Position numbers and translations under genes: made by a program. This document shows positions 36,207 through 43,431 of a stretch of 44,380 nucleotides of DNA, piece after piece (within the stretch, counting starts at the first letter, position 1; the number at the start of each line of letters is the position of its first letter). A model generated the notes under the pieces. That model searched no databases, was not told where the DNA came from, and worked only from the letters and a program-made list of their open reading frames with translations. Origin of the DNA: a virus; the IMG/VR virus record IMGVR_UViG_3300011116_000636, positions 1 to 44,380 of that record; one strand, given 5' to 3'.

Positions 36207-36689
36207 TTATTTGTAAAGTCCTAGTTTTAACCGTTCCTTGTATGTTGGGTATTCGGCTGCTGGACAATACATGCACAAATACTGACGCTTGTTAACAGGT
36301 ACTCCAGTTTTGCGACCAATTGTTTTAGATTCGTCACACCAATCAGGACAACCCTTGGTTGGTCTATTGTGCCTATTAAAGCAACGTATGGCGTCTACCT
36401 TTAACTCGTCACGATAGTCTTTAATATATATGTCGTGATTTTTTAGTTCGTTTTTAAGGGCAGTTTCAGCGTCCATTTTGCTCGCTGTTTCTTGGTCAGT
36501 GCGGAAAATAAGAGCACGCCAACTTTCGTAATCAGGATTTTTTGCCTTATGTCTTTCCAAAAGGTCAAGCAATTCCATGTCGTATTCGGCAGGTCCGTCA
36601 TACGGGTTCATTTTATAAATGATTCCATCTGTTTTTTTACCATTGACAACGCGCCAACAAACTAACAAACGATTAAATACTTCTGACAT
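36207..36689 (-). CDS. Unknown Cys-rich protein (160 aa)
   Basis: ATG 36689 (MSEVFNRLLVCWRVVNGKKT) with GGAGC six bases away; TTG 36701 is a weaker alternative. CFNRHNRPTKGCPDWCDE and CMYCPAAEYPTYKE give a Cys-rich zinc or iron-sulfur-type site near the C-terminus. Helical, charged middle. Function unknown. Its TATACT box is at 36715-36720. Confidence 0.6.
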   Translation of the reverse strand: MSEVFNRLLVCWRVVNGKKTDGIIYKMNPYDGPAEYDMELLDLLERHKAKNPDYESWRALIFRTDQETASKMDAETALKNELKNHDIYIKDYRDELKVDAIRCFNRHNRPTKGCPDWCDESKTIGRKTGVPVNKRQYLCMYCPAAEYPTYKERLKLGLYK

Positions 36690-36714
36690 ATTGTGCTCCA
36701 AACGTTACGTTGTT

Positions 36715-36720
36715 AGTATA
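36715..36720 (-). promoter_or_regulatory. TATACT box
   Basis: GCGTATACTAACAACG; gives a ~20-base leader with a ribosome site for the 36207-36689 gene, so this one is not leaderless. It starts the 36.7-32.3 kb run. Confidence 0.45.
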
Positions 36721-36722
36721 CG

Positions 36723-37016
36723 CTATTCTTCTGGCATTTCCTCTTGGGTGTACTTACGTAATTGTAAACTATCATCTAAAGCCATGCCCAAAAACTCACC
36801 AGTGTTTGGGTCTTCTAAATAGGTAAACGGATGAGGCAACCTACCTTTAACCCCTGCTTGACTTCCCTTTGCTACACGAACTAGTGCGCCTTTATCGCGT
36901 TTTATTTTAGAAACAAAAGCGTCTAACCCAGTAGGATTCCATTCGTACACTCCACCAACACGAGGTCTTTGTGGTTGTCTCCTAATGTCCTTAGAAGTGT
37001 CATCATTCCTAGCCAT
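36723..37016 (-). CDS. Unknown small protein (97 aa)
   Basis: MARNDDTSKDIRRQPQRPRV, basic start, then GVYEWNPTGLDAFVSKIKRD, KGALVRVAKGSQAGVKGRLP and PFTYLEDPNTGEFLGMALDD. A KGRLP-FTYLEDP beta unit suggests a small nucleic-acid-binding barrel. ATG 37016 is six bases from TATACT. Confidence 0.55.
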   Translation of the reverse strand: MARNDDTSKDIRRQPQRPRVGGVYEWNPTGLDAFVSKIKRDKGALVRVAKGSQAGVKGRLPHPFTYLEDPNTGEFLGMALDDSLQLRKYTQEEMPEE

Positions 37017-37022
37017 ATTATT

Positions 37023-37028
37023 AGTATA
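37023..37028 (-). promoter_or_regulatory. TATACT box, leaderless-type promoter
   Basis: ACAGTATACTAATAAT ends at ATG 37016 with six bases between. Sits in the 24-base gap after the DUF6321-like gene. Confidence 0.5.
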
Positions 37029-37040
37029 CTGTAAAACTTA

Positions 37041-37301
37041 TTAACAATCCCATTTACGTAATGCTAATGCTTTACGTGTTGGCTCACCGTTTGGTTTCTT
37101 CATAGGACCTTCCATGCCACCCATACGTGCACAGAATGATTTGCGACGAGCAGCCGCTTTAGGTGATTTCTTTGCCGGTTTAGCAGATACAGGTGGTTTA
37201 AGGTTATGACCTTCTTTTTTAGCAGAAGCACGACCTTTAGCATTCAAACCACCTTCAGGGTTTTTACCCTCTTTGCGTTGCCATGCAGGTGATTTAGCCA
37301 C
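37041..37301 (-). CDS. DUF6321-like basic protein (86 aa)
   Basis: MAKSPAWQRKEGKNPEGGLN, AKGRASAKKEGHNLKPPVSA, and RRKSFCARMGGMEGPMKKPN with ALRKWDC end. WQRKEGKNPEGGLN.KGR and the RRKSFCARM stretch are what I recall for DUF6321, a family of short phage proteins. It is very basic and would bind DNA. The GTG start overlaps a tiny upstream frame as TAGTG. Confidence 0.75.
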   Translation of the reverse strand: MAKSPAWQRKEGKNPEGGLNAKGRASAKKEGHNLKPPVSAKPAKKSPKAAARRKSFCARMGGMEGPMKKPNGEPTRKALALRKWDC

Positions 37302-37363
37302 TACTTCTTTTTCTTTTTAAGATTATTTTTATCCCAAACTTTATTTTCTTTTTTCTTAGTCAT
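37301..37363 (-). CDS. Possible Lys-rich mini-protein (20 aa)
   Basis: MTKKKENKVWDKNNLKKKKK from ATG 37363 to a TAG that overlaps the next GTG (TAGTG). Very basic and too short to judge by itself; the stop/start overlap, the normal junction in this region, is the main evidence. Confidence 0.35.
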   Translation of the reverse strand: MTKKKENKVWDKNNLKKKKK

Positions 37364-37380
37364 AATCCATGTTGTCACTT

Positions 37381-37530
37381 TCAGTTAATGGGGTTTCCGT
37401 TTTCATCTACTTCTACTGCACCTGGAAATAACCTTTTTAACTCATCCATAAGTTCATCTGGTGGGATTGGGTCGGTTGGTTTACGAGGACGTCGCTTTGG
37501 ATTATATTCTTCAGAAGTTCCTTTAGCCAT
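37381..37530 (-). CDS. Small protein with MAKG..NPKRRP start (49 aa)
   Basis: ATG 37530, eight-base overlap with the upstream gene. MAKGTSEEYNPKRRPRKPTD start is nearly that of the 10597-10860 protein; the rest is an acidic helix (PPDELMDELKRLFPGAVEVD). The shared start on two otherwise different proteins suggests a functional tag. Confidence 0.6.
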   Translation of the reverse strand: MAKGTSEEYNPKRRPRKPTDPIPPDELMDELKRLFPGAVEVDENGNPIN

Positions 37531-37756
37531 AACTTCCGCCTCCAGTTTTAAAACGGTAACCCCATTGGGCTGCTGGCATATCAGCAATTTCAGAACGGTC
37601 AACTACGTTGTACTGAAGTTGAAGTTCATGTGCCCTTACTGCTGAAGAGGTTGGGTCTAATTCTCCACCACGGTCTGGTGTAAGGTTTTTAAATTTACCG
37701 TCTGTAGCGCCAAGAACTAAGTCTCGGTTGCAAGAACGTGATTCGTTTACTGCCAT
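37523..37756 (-). CDS. Small unknown protein (77 aa)
   Basis: MAVNESRSCNRDLVLGATDG, then KNLTPDRGGELDPTSSAVRA and YNVVDRSEIADMPAAQWGYR. An AGGAG lies six bases from ATG 37756. No family recognised; ends GGGSYG. Confidence 0.6.
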   Translation of the reverse strand: MAVNESRSCNRDLVLGATDGKFKNLTPDRGGELDPTSSAVRAHELQLQYNVVDRSEIADMPAAQWGYRFKTGGGSYG

Positions 37757-37784
37757 AGTTTCTCCTGTAATTACTTGTTACTTA

Positions 37785-37790
37785 AGTATA
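37785..37790 (-). promoter_or_regulatory. TATACTTAAGT promoter box
   Basis: TATACTTAAGT, identical over 11 bases to the plus-strand box at 6015. It gives a leader of ~20 bases with AGGAG for the 37523-37756 gene. Confidence 0.45.
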
Positions 37791-37792
37791 TA

Positions 37793-38098
37793 TTAATAGT
37801 TGGGTTCTCCCTTGTCATCGTCTATATCGTTTTCAATCATTTCGTCTTTGCCGTAAGTTCTATCTGATACGGGTCTATAGTACTTTTCCATTTCTCTCAT
37901 ATATGATTGCGATTTTCTTTCGGCTATTTCTTCTTCTTCTGGTGACATGTCTAAATCGGCAAGATATTGCATTTCTGCATCCATCAACTGTGCGTCAGTC
38001 ATGCCTGTTGTGCTGTCACCCATTGCAATAAAACGCTCTTCATTGGTTTTAGCAAGATTGTTTTCGTTAATTGGATTTCCGCGATGGTCAGTAGCCAT
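37793..38098 (-). CDS. Unknown acidic protein with MATDHRG tag (101 aa)
   Basis: MATDHRGNPINENNLAKTNE start; the same MATDHRG.P...N..AKTN.ER opens the 41604-42113 protein. The rest is acidic and helical (LMDAEMQYLADLDMSPEEEE, RKSQSYMREMEKYYRPVSDR) and differs. Overlaps the low-complexity gene as TAATG. Confidence 0.6.
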   Translation of the reverse strand: MATDHRGNPINENNLAKTNEERFIAMGDSTTGMTDAQLMDAEMQYLADLDMSPEEEEIAERKSQSYMREMEKYYRPVSDRTYGKDEMIENDIDDDKGEPNY

Positions 38099-39156
38099 TA
38101 TTCTTCCTCTTCTTCTTTAGTTTTGGAAGCAGTTTTTACTGCTCTAATTTTTTTATCTTTAGTTGCTGAAGAAGTTGCTTTTTTTGCAACCTTTGTAGCG
38201 CTCTTTGCCACTGCCTTCTTTGCTTTTTCTTTAACTGTTTCTTTTCCTATCGCCTCTGCTTTTGGTTCTTCTTTAGTTGCAGGGGAAGTTACAGCAGCCT
38301 CTGTAACAGGTTTTTTTACATCTTTAGATTTTGCTGGAGTAACTTTACGAGCGTCTTTAGAGTCGGCGCTTGCTGTGGCTGAACCAGACGCACGAACATC
38401 TGTACTAGTGGTTTTAGTTCTGCGACTAACATTGTCGCTGTCAATTCGGTTTCTACCAATGTTTAAAGTTGGGCTACCCATTTTTTGACCACTCATGTTA
38501 GTATTCATGCTTCCTGTATCGCCGCCACGGGCAGCATTACCGCCTGCTCCTCCGCGACCTGCTGCTCCTGCACCTGCTGCTCCAGAACCTTCGCCAGCCT
38601 TTCTTCCTCCTGCGCCACCTTTACCTGCTGCTCCTGCACCACCACGTGATGAGCCAGCCTTAGCAGTAGTACTTGGGGAATAAGTTTGTGATTGGTCAAT
38701 ATCACCTGAGTTACTGTCTGAAATTTTAGCATTATGTCCCAAAGCAAGACCGCGAGCACCAGACAAATCAGCACCACGAAAATCAGTTTTACCAGTGCTG
38801 AAGTCTTGCCTTAAATCAAAAGTCATGTTTCCACCAGCAGTCATTCCACTGCCTCCGCCTTTGGTTGCGCCTGCACCCATTCCACCAAAAGACGCCAAAC
38901 GACCATTCCTTTGAGGTTGTTGTTGACTTCCATAATCTGGACGTTTGATATTTGCATTACCTTGTGGCATATTGCCTCCTGCTTTAGGTGTAGGTTTTAA
39001 AGTGTTTTCGGTTGGTGCCTGCATGTTGGCACGGCTTGCATAACCTTTTTCAATTCCTCCACCAAGACGACCACCAACTACTCCTGCGTTTTGTTTCTGA
39101 GTGCTATAACCACCCCACGACATTTCGGCGGTTGTTTGAAATGGATTAATTGGCAT
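38098..39156 (-). CDS. Low-complexity Gly/Ala-rich protein with histone-H1-like tail (352 aa)
   Basis: Residues 1-120 are Gly/Gln-rich with short motifs (MPINPFQTTAEMSWGGYSTQ), 120-165 contain a compact FDLRQDFSTGKTDFRGADLS-GARG unit, 165-215 are almost only Gly, Ala and Ser. From ~250 on the chain is Lys/Ala/Thr-rich (VKEKAKKAVAKSATKVAKKA), like bacterial histone-H1-like proteins, and ends EEEEE. Such a tail binds DNA. With no fold in the rest it may package or protect phage DNA, or scaffold. Translation and composition are unusual for the region. Confidence 0.65.
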   Translation of the reverse strand: MPINPFQTTAEMSWGGYSTQKQNAGVVGGRLGGGIEKGYASRANMQAPTENTLKPTPKAGGNMPQGNANIKRPDYGSQQQPQRNGRLASFGGMGAGATKGGGSGMTAGGNMTFDLRQDFSTGKTDFRGADLSGARGLALGHNAKISDSNSGDIDQSQTYSPSTTAKAGSSRGGAGAAGKGGAGGRKAGEGSGAAGAGAAGRGGAGGNAARGGDTGSMNTNMSGQKMGSPTLNIGRNRIDSDNVSRRTKTTSTDVRASGSATASADSKDARKVTPAKSKDVKKPVTEAAVTSPATKEEPKAEAIGKETVKEKAKKAVAKSATKVAKKATSSATKDKKIRAVKTASKTKEEEEE

Positions 39157-39456
39157 TTATACCCACAGACTTTGCATTGAATAACGACTAGAACCTTCAA
39201 AACTGTCATCAACAAAACCATTACGAAACATAACTGGCGCTCCTGAAACCCAGGAACGATAAGTCGGATTGTGACGTTCTAGCGATAACACATCCATTAT
39301 ACCTGATTCGCGTTTTGCAAACCCGTTACGCTCTGGCATTAACTGTTGGGGAACTACTGGTCTAATCTGGCGAATAGTTTCTGGGTCTGAGATGGCTGAC
39401 TCCAGAGCAATGTCAACCAACATTTCTTGTCTGGAAGCCCAAGGTTTAGATGCCAT
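39157..39456 (-). CDS. Unknown protein (99 aa)
   Basis: ATG 39456 (MASKPWASRQEMLVDIALES), one base after the upstream stop. Helical start, then PQQLMPERNGFAKRESGIMD and SLERHNPTYRSWVSGAPVMF. Its TAA or its neighbours' ends abut as in the rest of this run. Function unknown. Confidence 0.55.
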   Translation of the reverse strand: MASKPWASRQEMLVDIALESAISDPETIRQIRPVVPQQLMPERNGFAKRESGIMDVLSLERHNPTYRSWVSGAPVMFRNGFVDDSFEGSSRYSMQSLWV

Positions 39457-39457
39457 A

Positions 39458-40750
39458 TTATGCAATACCGCCTTCTAAAGGTAGTTGAGGTTGATTTTGT
39501 CTTTGATTTTGCTGTCTTTGAAAACTAGGACTGTTGCGACGTCGTTCAATGGCTGGGTTTATAACTCGTTGAACATGGTCTTGTACAATTCTGTCAATCA
39601 TACCCTCTGACGGTGGTCCAGGGTGAAAGGTTTCAAAACCTACATTAAGTTCATAGTTTTTTGAAGGAAGGTTTATCCCTTGTTCACGATGTGTTTGTCG
39701 TAAATCAGAAATTCTATAACCTGCTTCTGCAATAGGAGAATGGTATGAGTTACTCAATGCTCTTCTAAGGGCACTTTGGTGTCTTTGAGTAGTTCTAGAA
39801 TAATTAATGTTTGGAACTTCCCAATGACCTTCAGTTGACCTCCAAGCAATTGGTGTGCCGTATGAGTAAACAGTAAAATCAGTTTCAATGTTACGAAGTG
39901 ATGGGTTTAATTGCCTTGGCAACCTTCCACCACCTGTTGTAGGTTCTGCTCTTCCTCTAAAACTGTGTCTTCCTCCTGAATTACCACCAGCGCGTGCTGG
40001 GTTTCCTTGAGCCATTAATTGTGCAGCAGTTCGTGTGTCTCTAACTGGACCTGCTTCAGGGTTTCTACCCCTTCTAATGGCTCTACTTCCAGTTCCTGAA
40101 GTGTTAATTGAAGTTCTGGGAGTGGCATGTCTTAAGTATTGGTGGACAGAAGCGTTGGCTCTGTGATGCGAGGTCATCTCGTCAATATCATTCCAATATT
40201 CTTCTGAACCTATAGGATGGGAAGGTGGGTCTGCGGTATAAAAACCTGCGTAATCTCGCTCAGTTCTTTCCGTACCAAAGTCTGGCGTATCTGAATCTTC
40301 GTCACTAAGTCGTTTTTGTTGTTGTTCTCTGTTTCGCGGAATATTTGAATCTCTAGTTCCAGTTCCTTCGTCATAATGGAATTGTGATTTTGGAAACATT
40401 TTAAGTTGTTGGTCGTATGTTAATTCGTGGGAAAGAAACTCAGATACTTGGTTATAATCAGGTCGTACAGGTCTATAGACATTTTCACCAAGAGGATAGT
40501 TGTGAAGGGCTGGTTCGTACATTCCAGAAAGGGTTTTTTCGTCTTCTTCAACACCTGGAAATATTCTTTCTAATCCCGCATTAGTTTTTGCTTTTTGAGT
40601 TTCTAGCAAGAAATCACTGTCTGCGTTTTCTTTTAAGGCGTCATCAATATTCTTTAGAAAATCAGAACCTCTTCTTGGAGTATTACGTTGACGTTGAGCA
40701 GCACTTAGTCGTCCAAGGTCGCGTCTTTCTGGTGGTGGTGCTGCAGGCAT
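39458..40750 (-). CDS. DUF8033-like protein with disordered arms (430 aa)
   Basis: ATG 40750 has AGGAG at seven bases. The C-terminal ~290-345 region, TVYSYGTPIAWRSTEGHWEV followed by YSRTTQRHQSALRRAL, fits DUF8033: a VYSYGTPIAW strand pair and a YS.TT.RHQ element that I know from phage and plasmid proteins. The rest is polar, Arg- and Gln-rich (FQRQQNQRQNQPQLP) and likely disordered, with Gly-rich linkers. Could be a DNA- or head-associated protein; role unknown. Confidence 0.65.
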   Translation of the reverse strand: MPAAPPPERRDLGRLSAAQRQRNTPRRGSDFLKNIDDALKENADSDFLLETQKAKTNAGLERIFPGVEEDEKTLSGMYEPALHNYPLGENVYRPVRPDYNQVSEFLSHELTYDQQLKMFPKSQFHYDEGTGTRDSNIPRNREQQQKRLSDEDSDTPDFGTERTERDYAGFYTADPPSHPIGSEEYWNDIDEMTSHHRANASVHQYLRHATPRTSINTSGTGSRAIRRGRNPEAGPVRDTRTAAQLMAQGNPARAGGNSGGRHSFRGRAEPTTGGGRLPRQLNPSLRNIETDFTVYSYGTPIAWRSTEGHWEVPNINYSRTTQRHQSALRRALSNSYHSPIAEAGYRISDLRQTHREQGINLPSKNYELNVGFETFHPGPPSEGMIDRIVQDHVQRVINPAIERRRNSPSFQRQQNQRQNQPQLPLEGGIA

Positions 40751-40753
40751 CAA

Positions 40754-40957
40754 CTACTCCTGTTCTTCATCAGAAATAACTGGTCTTTTAATGCCGTATG
40801 GAGATGCATCGTCGGAAACTTCGTAATGACGTTTAATAGCATCTTTGCGAGTTACCTTACGAACAGGGTGATTAGATGTGTCTTTTCCTTTTTCTTTTTT
40901 AATTCTTGCAGTTTTCCTTGCTCGGTATTCGTCAAGGTTATAAATTTTGGCTTCCAT
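40754..40957 (-). CDS. Small basic protein (67 aa)
   Basis: MEAKIYNLDEYRARKTARIK, a charged helix, then a KDAIKRHYEVSDDASPYGIK stretch and acidic end. Start at ATG 40957; its AGGAG tail serves the next gene. Perhaps nucleic-acid binding. Not recognised. Confidence 0.55.
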   Translation of the reverse strand: MEAKIYNLDEYRARKTARIKKEKGKDTSNHPVRKVTRKDAIKRHYEVSDDASPYGIKRPVISDEEQE

Positions 40958-40972
40958 ATTTACCGTTAATCG

Positions 40973-41461
40973 TTATTTCCACGCTGGTGCAAGACCTTTT
41001 AGTTTTGCACGACGTTCTGGATTAGTACGATTTTCTGGTTTTTCTTGGTCACGAGGAATGCCACGTGGAGCGTAGTTACCATCGCGCATCAAACGAACTG
41101 GGTCTGCTCCTGGTGGTGCAAACTTAAGACCTTTTTCTTGAAGTTGTAATGCAGTCCACTTATTAAACTCATCGGGCCACAAGTAATCTCCTGCGTTAAT
41201 TCTTTCGCCTTTATGAACTCCACGTGAGTATTGACGAGCATTCATCCTGCTCAATGTTCCTAAAACTTTATCTTGTCGTCGGTTAGAAGACATTGTGCCA
41301 AGGTATCCGTCTGGATACTGTGCATCTGGTGTCCCTCTGTAACCCGAAAGCATCTTGTCTTTATTATTTCGGAATACAGGTGCGTTTCCAAACTGAACTG
41401 AAGTGCCTAACCCTGGTGGTTCAGAAGGATTACTCCAAGATGTAAAAGTATTTGCTGGCAT
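40973..41461 (-). CDS. Unknown protein (162 aa)
   Basis: MPANTFTSWSNPSEPPGLGT; polar with Arg/Asn motifs (NNKDKMLSGYRGTPDAQYPD, RQDKVLGTLSRMNARQYSRG) and a basic end (RRAKLKGLAPAWK). TAATG overlap with the 46-residue gene upstream. Low-complexity-like; likely part of a nucleoprotein or virion-inner group. Confidence 0.55.
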   Translation of the reverse strand: MPANTFTSWSNPSEPPGLGTSVQFGNAPVFRNNKDKMLSGYRGTPDAQYPDGYLGTMSSNRRQDKVLGTLSRMNARQYSRGVHKGERINAGDYLWPDEFNKWTALQLQEKGLKFAPPGADPVRLMRDGNYAPRGIPRDQEKPENRTNPERRAKLKGLAPAWK

Positions 41462-41601
41462 TATTGCATTCCGTTTGAAGTAGGTCCACTTAAAAAACCA
41501 CCAGCGGCTCCACCAAATGGTGAAACGGGACGCACTTGTCCCTTCTTTCGGTAATAACGAGTCTTGTTACGAGACCCTGGTTTGCGACGACCTTCAGACA
41601 T
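41461..41601 (-). CDS. Small basic protein (46 aa)
   Basis: MSEGRRKPGSRNKTRYYRKK start and a Gly-rich end (GAAGGFLSGPTSNGMQ). The TAATG overlap with the next gene supports it. The basic N-terminal 20 residues would bind nucleic acid. No family recognised. Confidence 0.6.
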   Translation of the reverse strand: MSEGRRKPGSRNKTRYYRKKGQVRPVSPFGGAAGGFLSGPTSNGMQ

Positions 41602-41603
41602 AA

Positions 41604-42113
41604 TTACAGCACGTTCTCCCCGCTGTAGTCTTGAGATAATGTTTTTTGACGAACTACACCATCACTATTTAACGCTTGCGTACGTGAAGCATCAGGACTA
41701 AGCCCAGACTTACGAGATTGCCTATAATTTGATTTAACGGTGTTCATAGTTGTTCCGTATGGTTTCATTGAATCATTAGCAACTTTATACGCCGCTTTAC
41801 TACCTCTTGCAGTGTCTGGAGATTGTCCAGATTTAATACTAGAACGATATTCGTCACCTGTTACTGGTGCAGAATTACGTGTTTTAGCAGAATAGGCATA
41901 AACACTTCCACCACCAGCGCCATCGCGACCTCCTGGTTGGTTTCCTGACGCATAAACATCTGTACGTGGTATTGATTGACCACCTATGGTTTTAGCAGAA
42001 CCAGAACCATACTCACCTGTTGTAGGTCTAGTAGTACTAAATCCTGCACGTTCTGCATTTGTTTTTGCTGCGTTGTTACTTCCCGTTGGGGTTCCTCGGT
42101 GGTCAGTAGCCAT
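41604..42113 (-). CDS. Low-complexity Ser/Gly/Tyr-rich protein with MATDHRG tag (169 aa)
   Basis: ATG 42113 is set by TAATG overlap. Opens MATDHRGTPTGSNNAAKTNA, the tag it shares with the 37793-38098 protein. Two short repeats: EYRSSIKSGQSPDTARGSKA and NYRQSRKSGLSPDASRTQAL share (Y)R.S.KSG.SPD.(A/S)R. No folded domain is visible. It is probably disordered and packs with other low-complexity proteins of this cluster. Confidence 0.6.
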   Translation of the reverse strand: MATDHRGTPTGSNNAAKTNAERAGFSTTRPTTGEYGSGSAKTIGGQSIPRTDVYASGNQPGGRDGAGGGSVYAYSAKTRNSAPVTGDEYRSSIKSGQSPDTARGSKAAYKVANDSMKPYGTTMNTVKSNYRQSRKSGLSPDASRTQALNSDGVVRQKTLSQDYSGENVL

Positions 42114-42403
42114 TATATTTCTTTCTCCCAATCAAATAATTCTGGTTTAGTTTTTATTAATTTTACACTTTCATTTTGACGCTTAACAATGTCACTTTGG
42201 CGTTTGGTAGGTGGTATTTCACTACCTATTAAATCACTACCTATTAAACGCATATTAGGATTTTTTTTATTTCCATGAATAATCCATGTAAAAGCATCAA
42301 CATATTCAACAGGTTTTAATATATCCATGGGTTGTAATTTGCTTATGGGATATTGTTTTTTGTAACCACCATAAACTTGTCGTTTTCGTTTAAACAAACC
42401 CAT
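42113..42403 (-). CDS. Unknown small protein (96 aa)
   Basis: MGLFKRKRQVYGGYKKQYPI, basic start, then PMDILKPVEYVDAFTWIIHG and an ending with charged repeats (RLIGSDLIGSEIPPTKRQSD). An IGSDLIGSE duplication is visible. Function unknown. Confidence 0.55.
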   Translation of the reverse strand: MGLFKRKRQVYGGYKKQYPISKLQPMDILKPVEYVDAFTWIIHGNKKNPNMRLIGSDLIGSEIPPTKRQSDIVKRQNESVKLIKTKPELFDWEKEI

Positions 42404-42405
42404 AA

Positions 42406-42696
42406 TTACCTCACTACTGGTTTAAACGATATTGCTGATATGTTTTCCCCGTTCTCTCCAATAATATCATCAAATCCAATGATGTATACGAGGTCAATGC
42501 CTCGTGGGGCAACAAAGCCACGTGCGATGGCGCATGCTTTTACTGCTTGGTTTACTGCGCCAGCACCAATAGCGCGAATCTTAGGGTACTGACCTGAATT
42601 GACAGCACGAGCAATAATAGAACCAACACTTTGTGGGCTACTACTTCCAGATACTTTTAAAAAGTCGTCAATGTTTGCGTTTAATTCTTGAGTCAT
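42406..42696 (-). CDS. spoVS: SpoVS-like (stage V sporulation protein S) Alba-type protein (96 aa)
   Basis: DDFLKVSGSSSPQSVGSIIA, AVNSGQYPKIRAIGAGAVNQ, AVKACAIARGFVAPRGIDLV and an AISFKPVV end follow SpoVS nearly throughout: the LKVS..S.P..VA..I opening, the RAIGAGAVNQAVKA(I/C)AIARG signature and the PRGIDL.....F motif. SpoVS is a small Alba-fold protein, proposed to bind nucleic acid, that helps septation and coat assembly in Bacillus and occurs in other phyla. In a phage it may act on DNA condensation or host development. Length is close to the normal ~86. Confidence 0.9.
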   Translation of the reverse strand: MTQELNANIDDFLKVSGSSSPQSVGSIIARAVNSGQYPKIRAIGAGAVNQAVKACAIARGFVAPRGIDLVYIIGFDDIIGENGENISAISFKPVVR

Positions 42697-42732
42697 AATA
42701 CTCCTAGTTAATCAAATTGTTACTTAACTAGG

Positions 42733-43098
42733 TTACTTGTATTTAGCCTCTTGTAGTAGTTCTACAAAGTCATCCAACCTCATCACGACATATGAATCGC
42801 CAACTGCCTTTGCCCCTTTTCCAGAACGTTTTACAACTAAAACTGGAAGAGCATTTTTTAAACGTCGTGCTTGTTCAACGGTAGCATCTAACCAACCGCT
42901 TATATCCCATTTCTTTTGATTCTTACATTGTAAACAGGCATTACGAAGTGTCGTTTCTTGTTGTATTCCGTGTATGTCACCCGTGTCGTTTTCGCCTGCT
43001 AAAACTGCTCTACGTGCTTCTGTAAAGTTTTTAGATATTAAATAATCTTTAATCAACGTTTCAAAGGCTGTTCCTTTGGCTTTGTGTTTATTACCCAT
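42733..43098 (-). CDS. Holliday-junction-resolvase-like PD-(D/E)xK nuclease (121 aa)
   Basis: MGNKHKAKGTAFETLIKDYL carries the KGT.FE (E13) helix; GENDTGDIHGI gives the catalytic Asp (D41); CLQCKNQKKWDISGWL gives QxK (K59) and the conserved W. This is the Hjc/phage resolvase-like arrangement. It would cut branched DNA during replication or packaging. Only an eight-base overlap (ATGGGTAA) with the upstream gene. Confidence 0.78.
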   Translation of the reverse strand: MGNKHKAKGTAFETLIKDYLISKNFTEARRAVLAGENDTGDIHGIQQETTLRNACLQCKNQKKWDISGWLDATVEQARRLKNALPVLVVKRSGKGAKAVGDSYVVMRLDDFVELLQEAKYK

Positions 43099-43285
43099 TT
43101 AAAGTACTTTGTTCCATCTCAAATTTTGCAACCCATTTTGATTGACTAAAACCTTTTACAGTTCCATCTCGTTCAATATAACACCACGTTGGAGAGTCTG
43201 GGTCGCACCCACAACCAATTATTTGTCGCGGATTATGAAAGAAAGTTTCTTTACAATTTGCACAAATAACATTAATTGTTTTCAC
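43091..43285 (-). CDS. Small zinc-binding protein (64 aa)
   Basis: GTG 43285 start (KTINVICANCKETFFHNPRQ). CANC near residue 8 and CGCDPDSPTWC later give four to five cysteines, a rubredoxin- or ribbon-like zinc site. Ends WVAKFEMEQSTLNG. GTGA overlap with the read-through frame above it. Confidence 0.6.
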   Translation of the reverse strand: MKTINVICANCKETFFHNPRQIIGCGCDPDSPTWCYIERDGTVKGFSQSKWVAKFEMEQSTLNG

Positions 43286-43431
43286 GGTTGATACCTAGCC
43301 AAACGTCTTTCTTGGGGTGCAACGCTAATGCGACGACTTAATTCTCGTGACAATATCTGAGCACCACGTTCACAACGTTCAAAAACAGATTCTACTAATT
43401 TTCTATACGCTCTTGAATTAAGGTGTAACTC
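43282..43431 (-). other. Open extension past an amber stop (49 codons, no usual start)
   Basis: Directly after the TAG of the 43432-43773 gene, in the same frame, 49 codons stay open (ELHLNSRAYRKLVESVFERC ... ERRLARYQP) and end in a TGA that overlaps the next start as GTGA. The frame has no ATG, GTG or TTG near its beginning. It looks like real coding sequence, so either the TAG is read through, the gene was split by a nonsense mutation, or a rare start codon is used. Confidence 0.55.
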
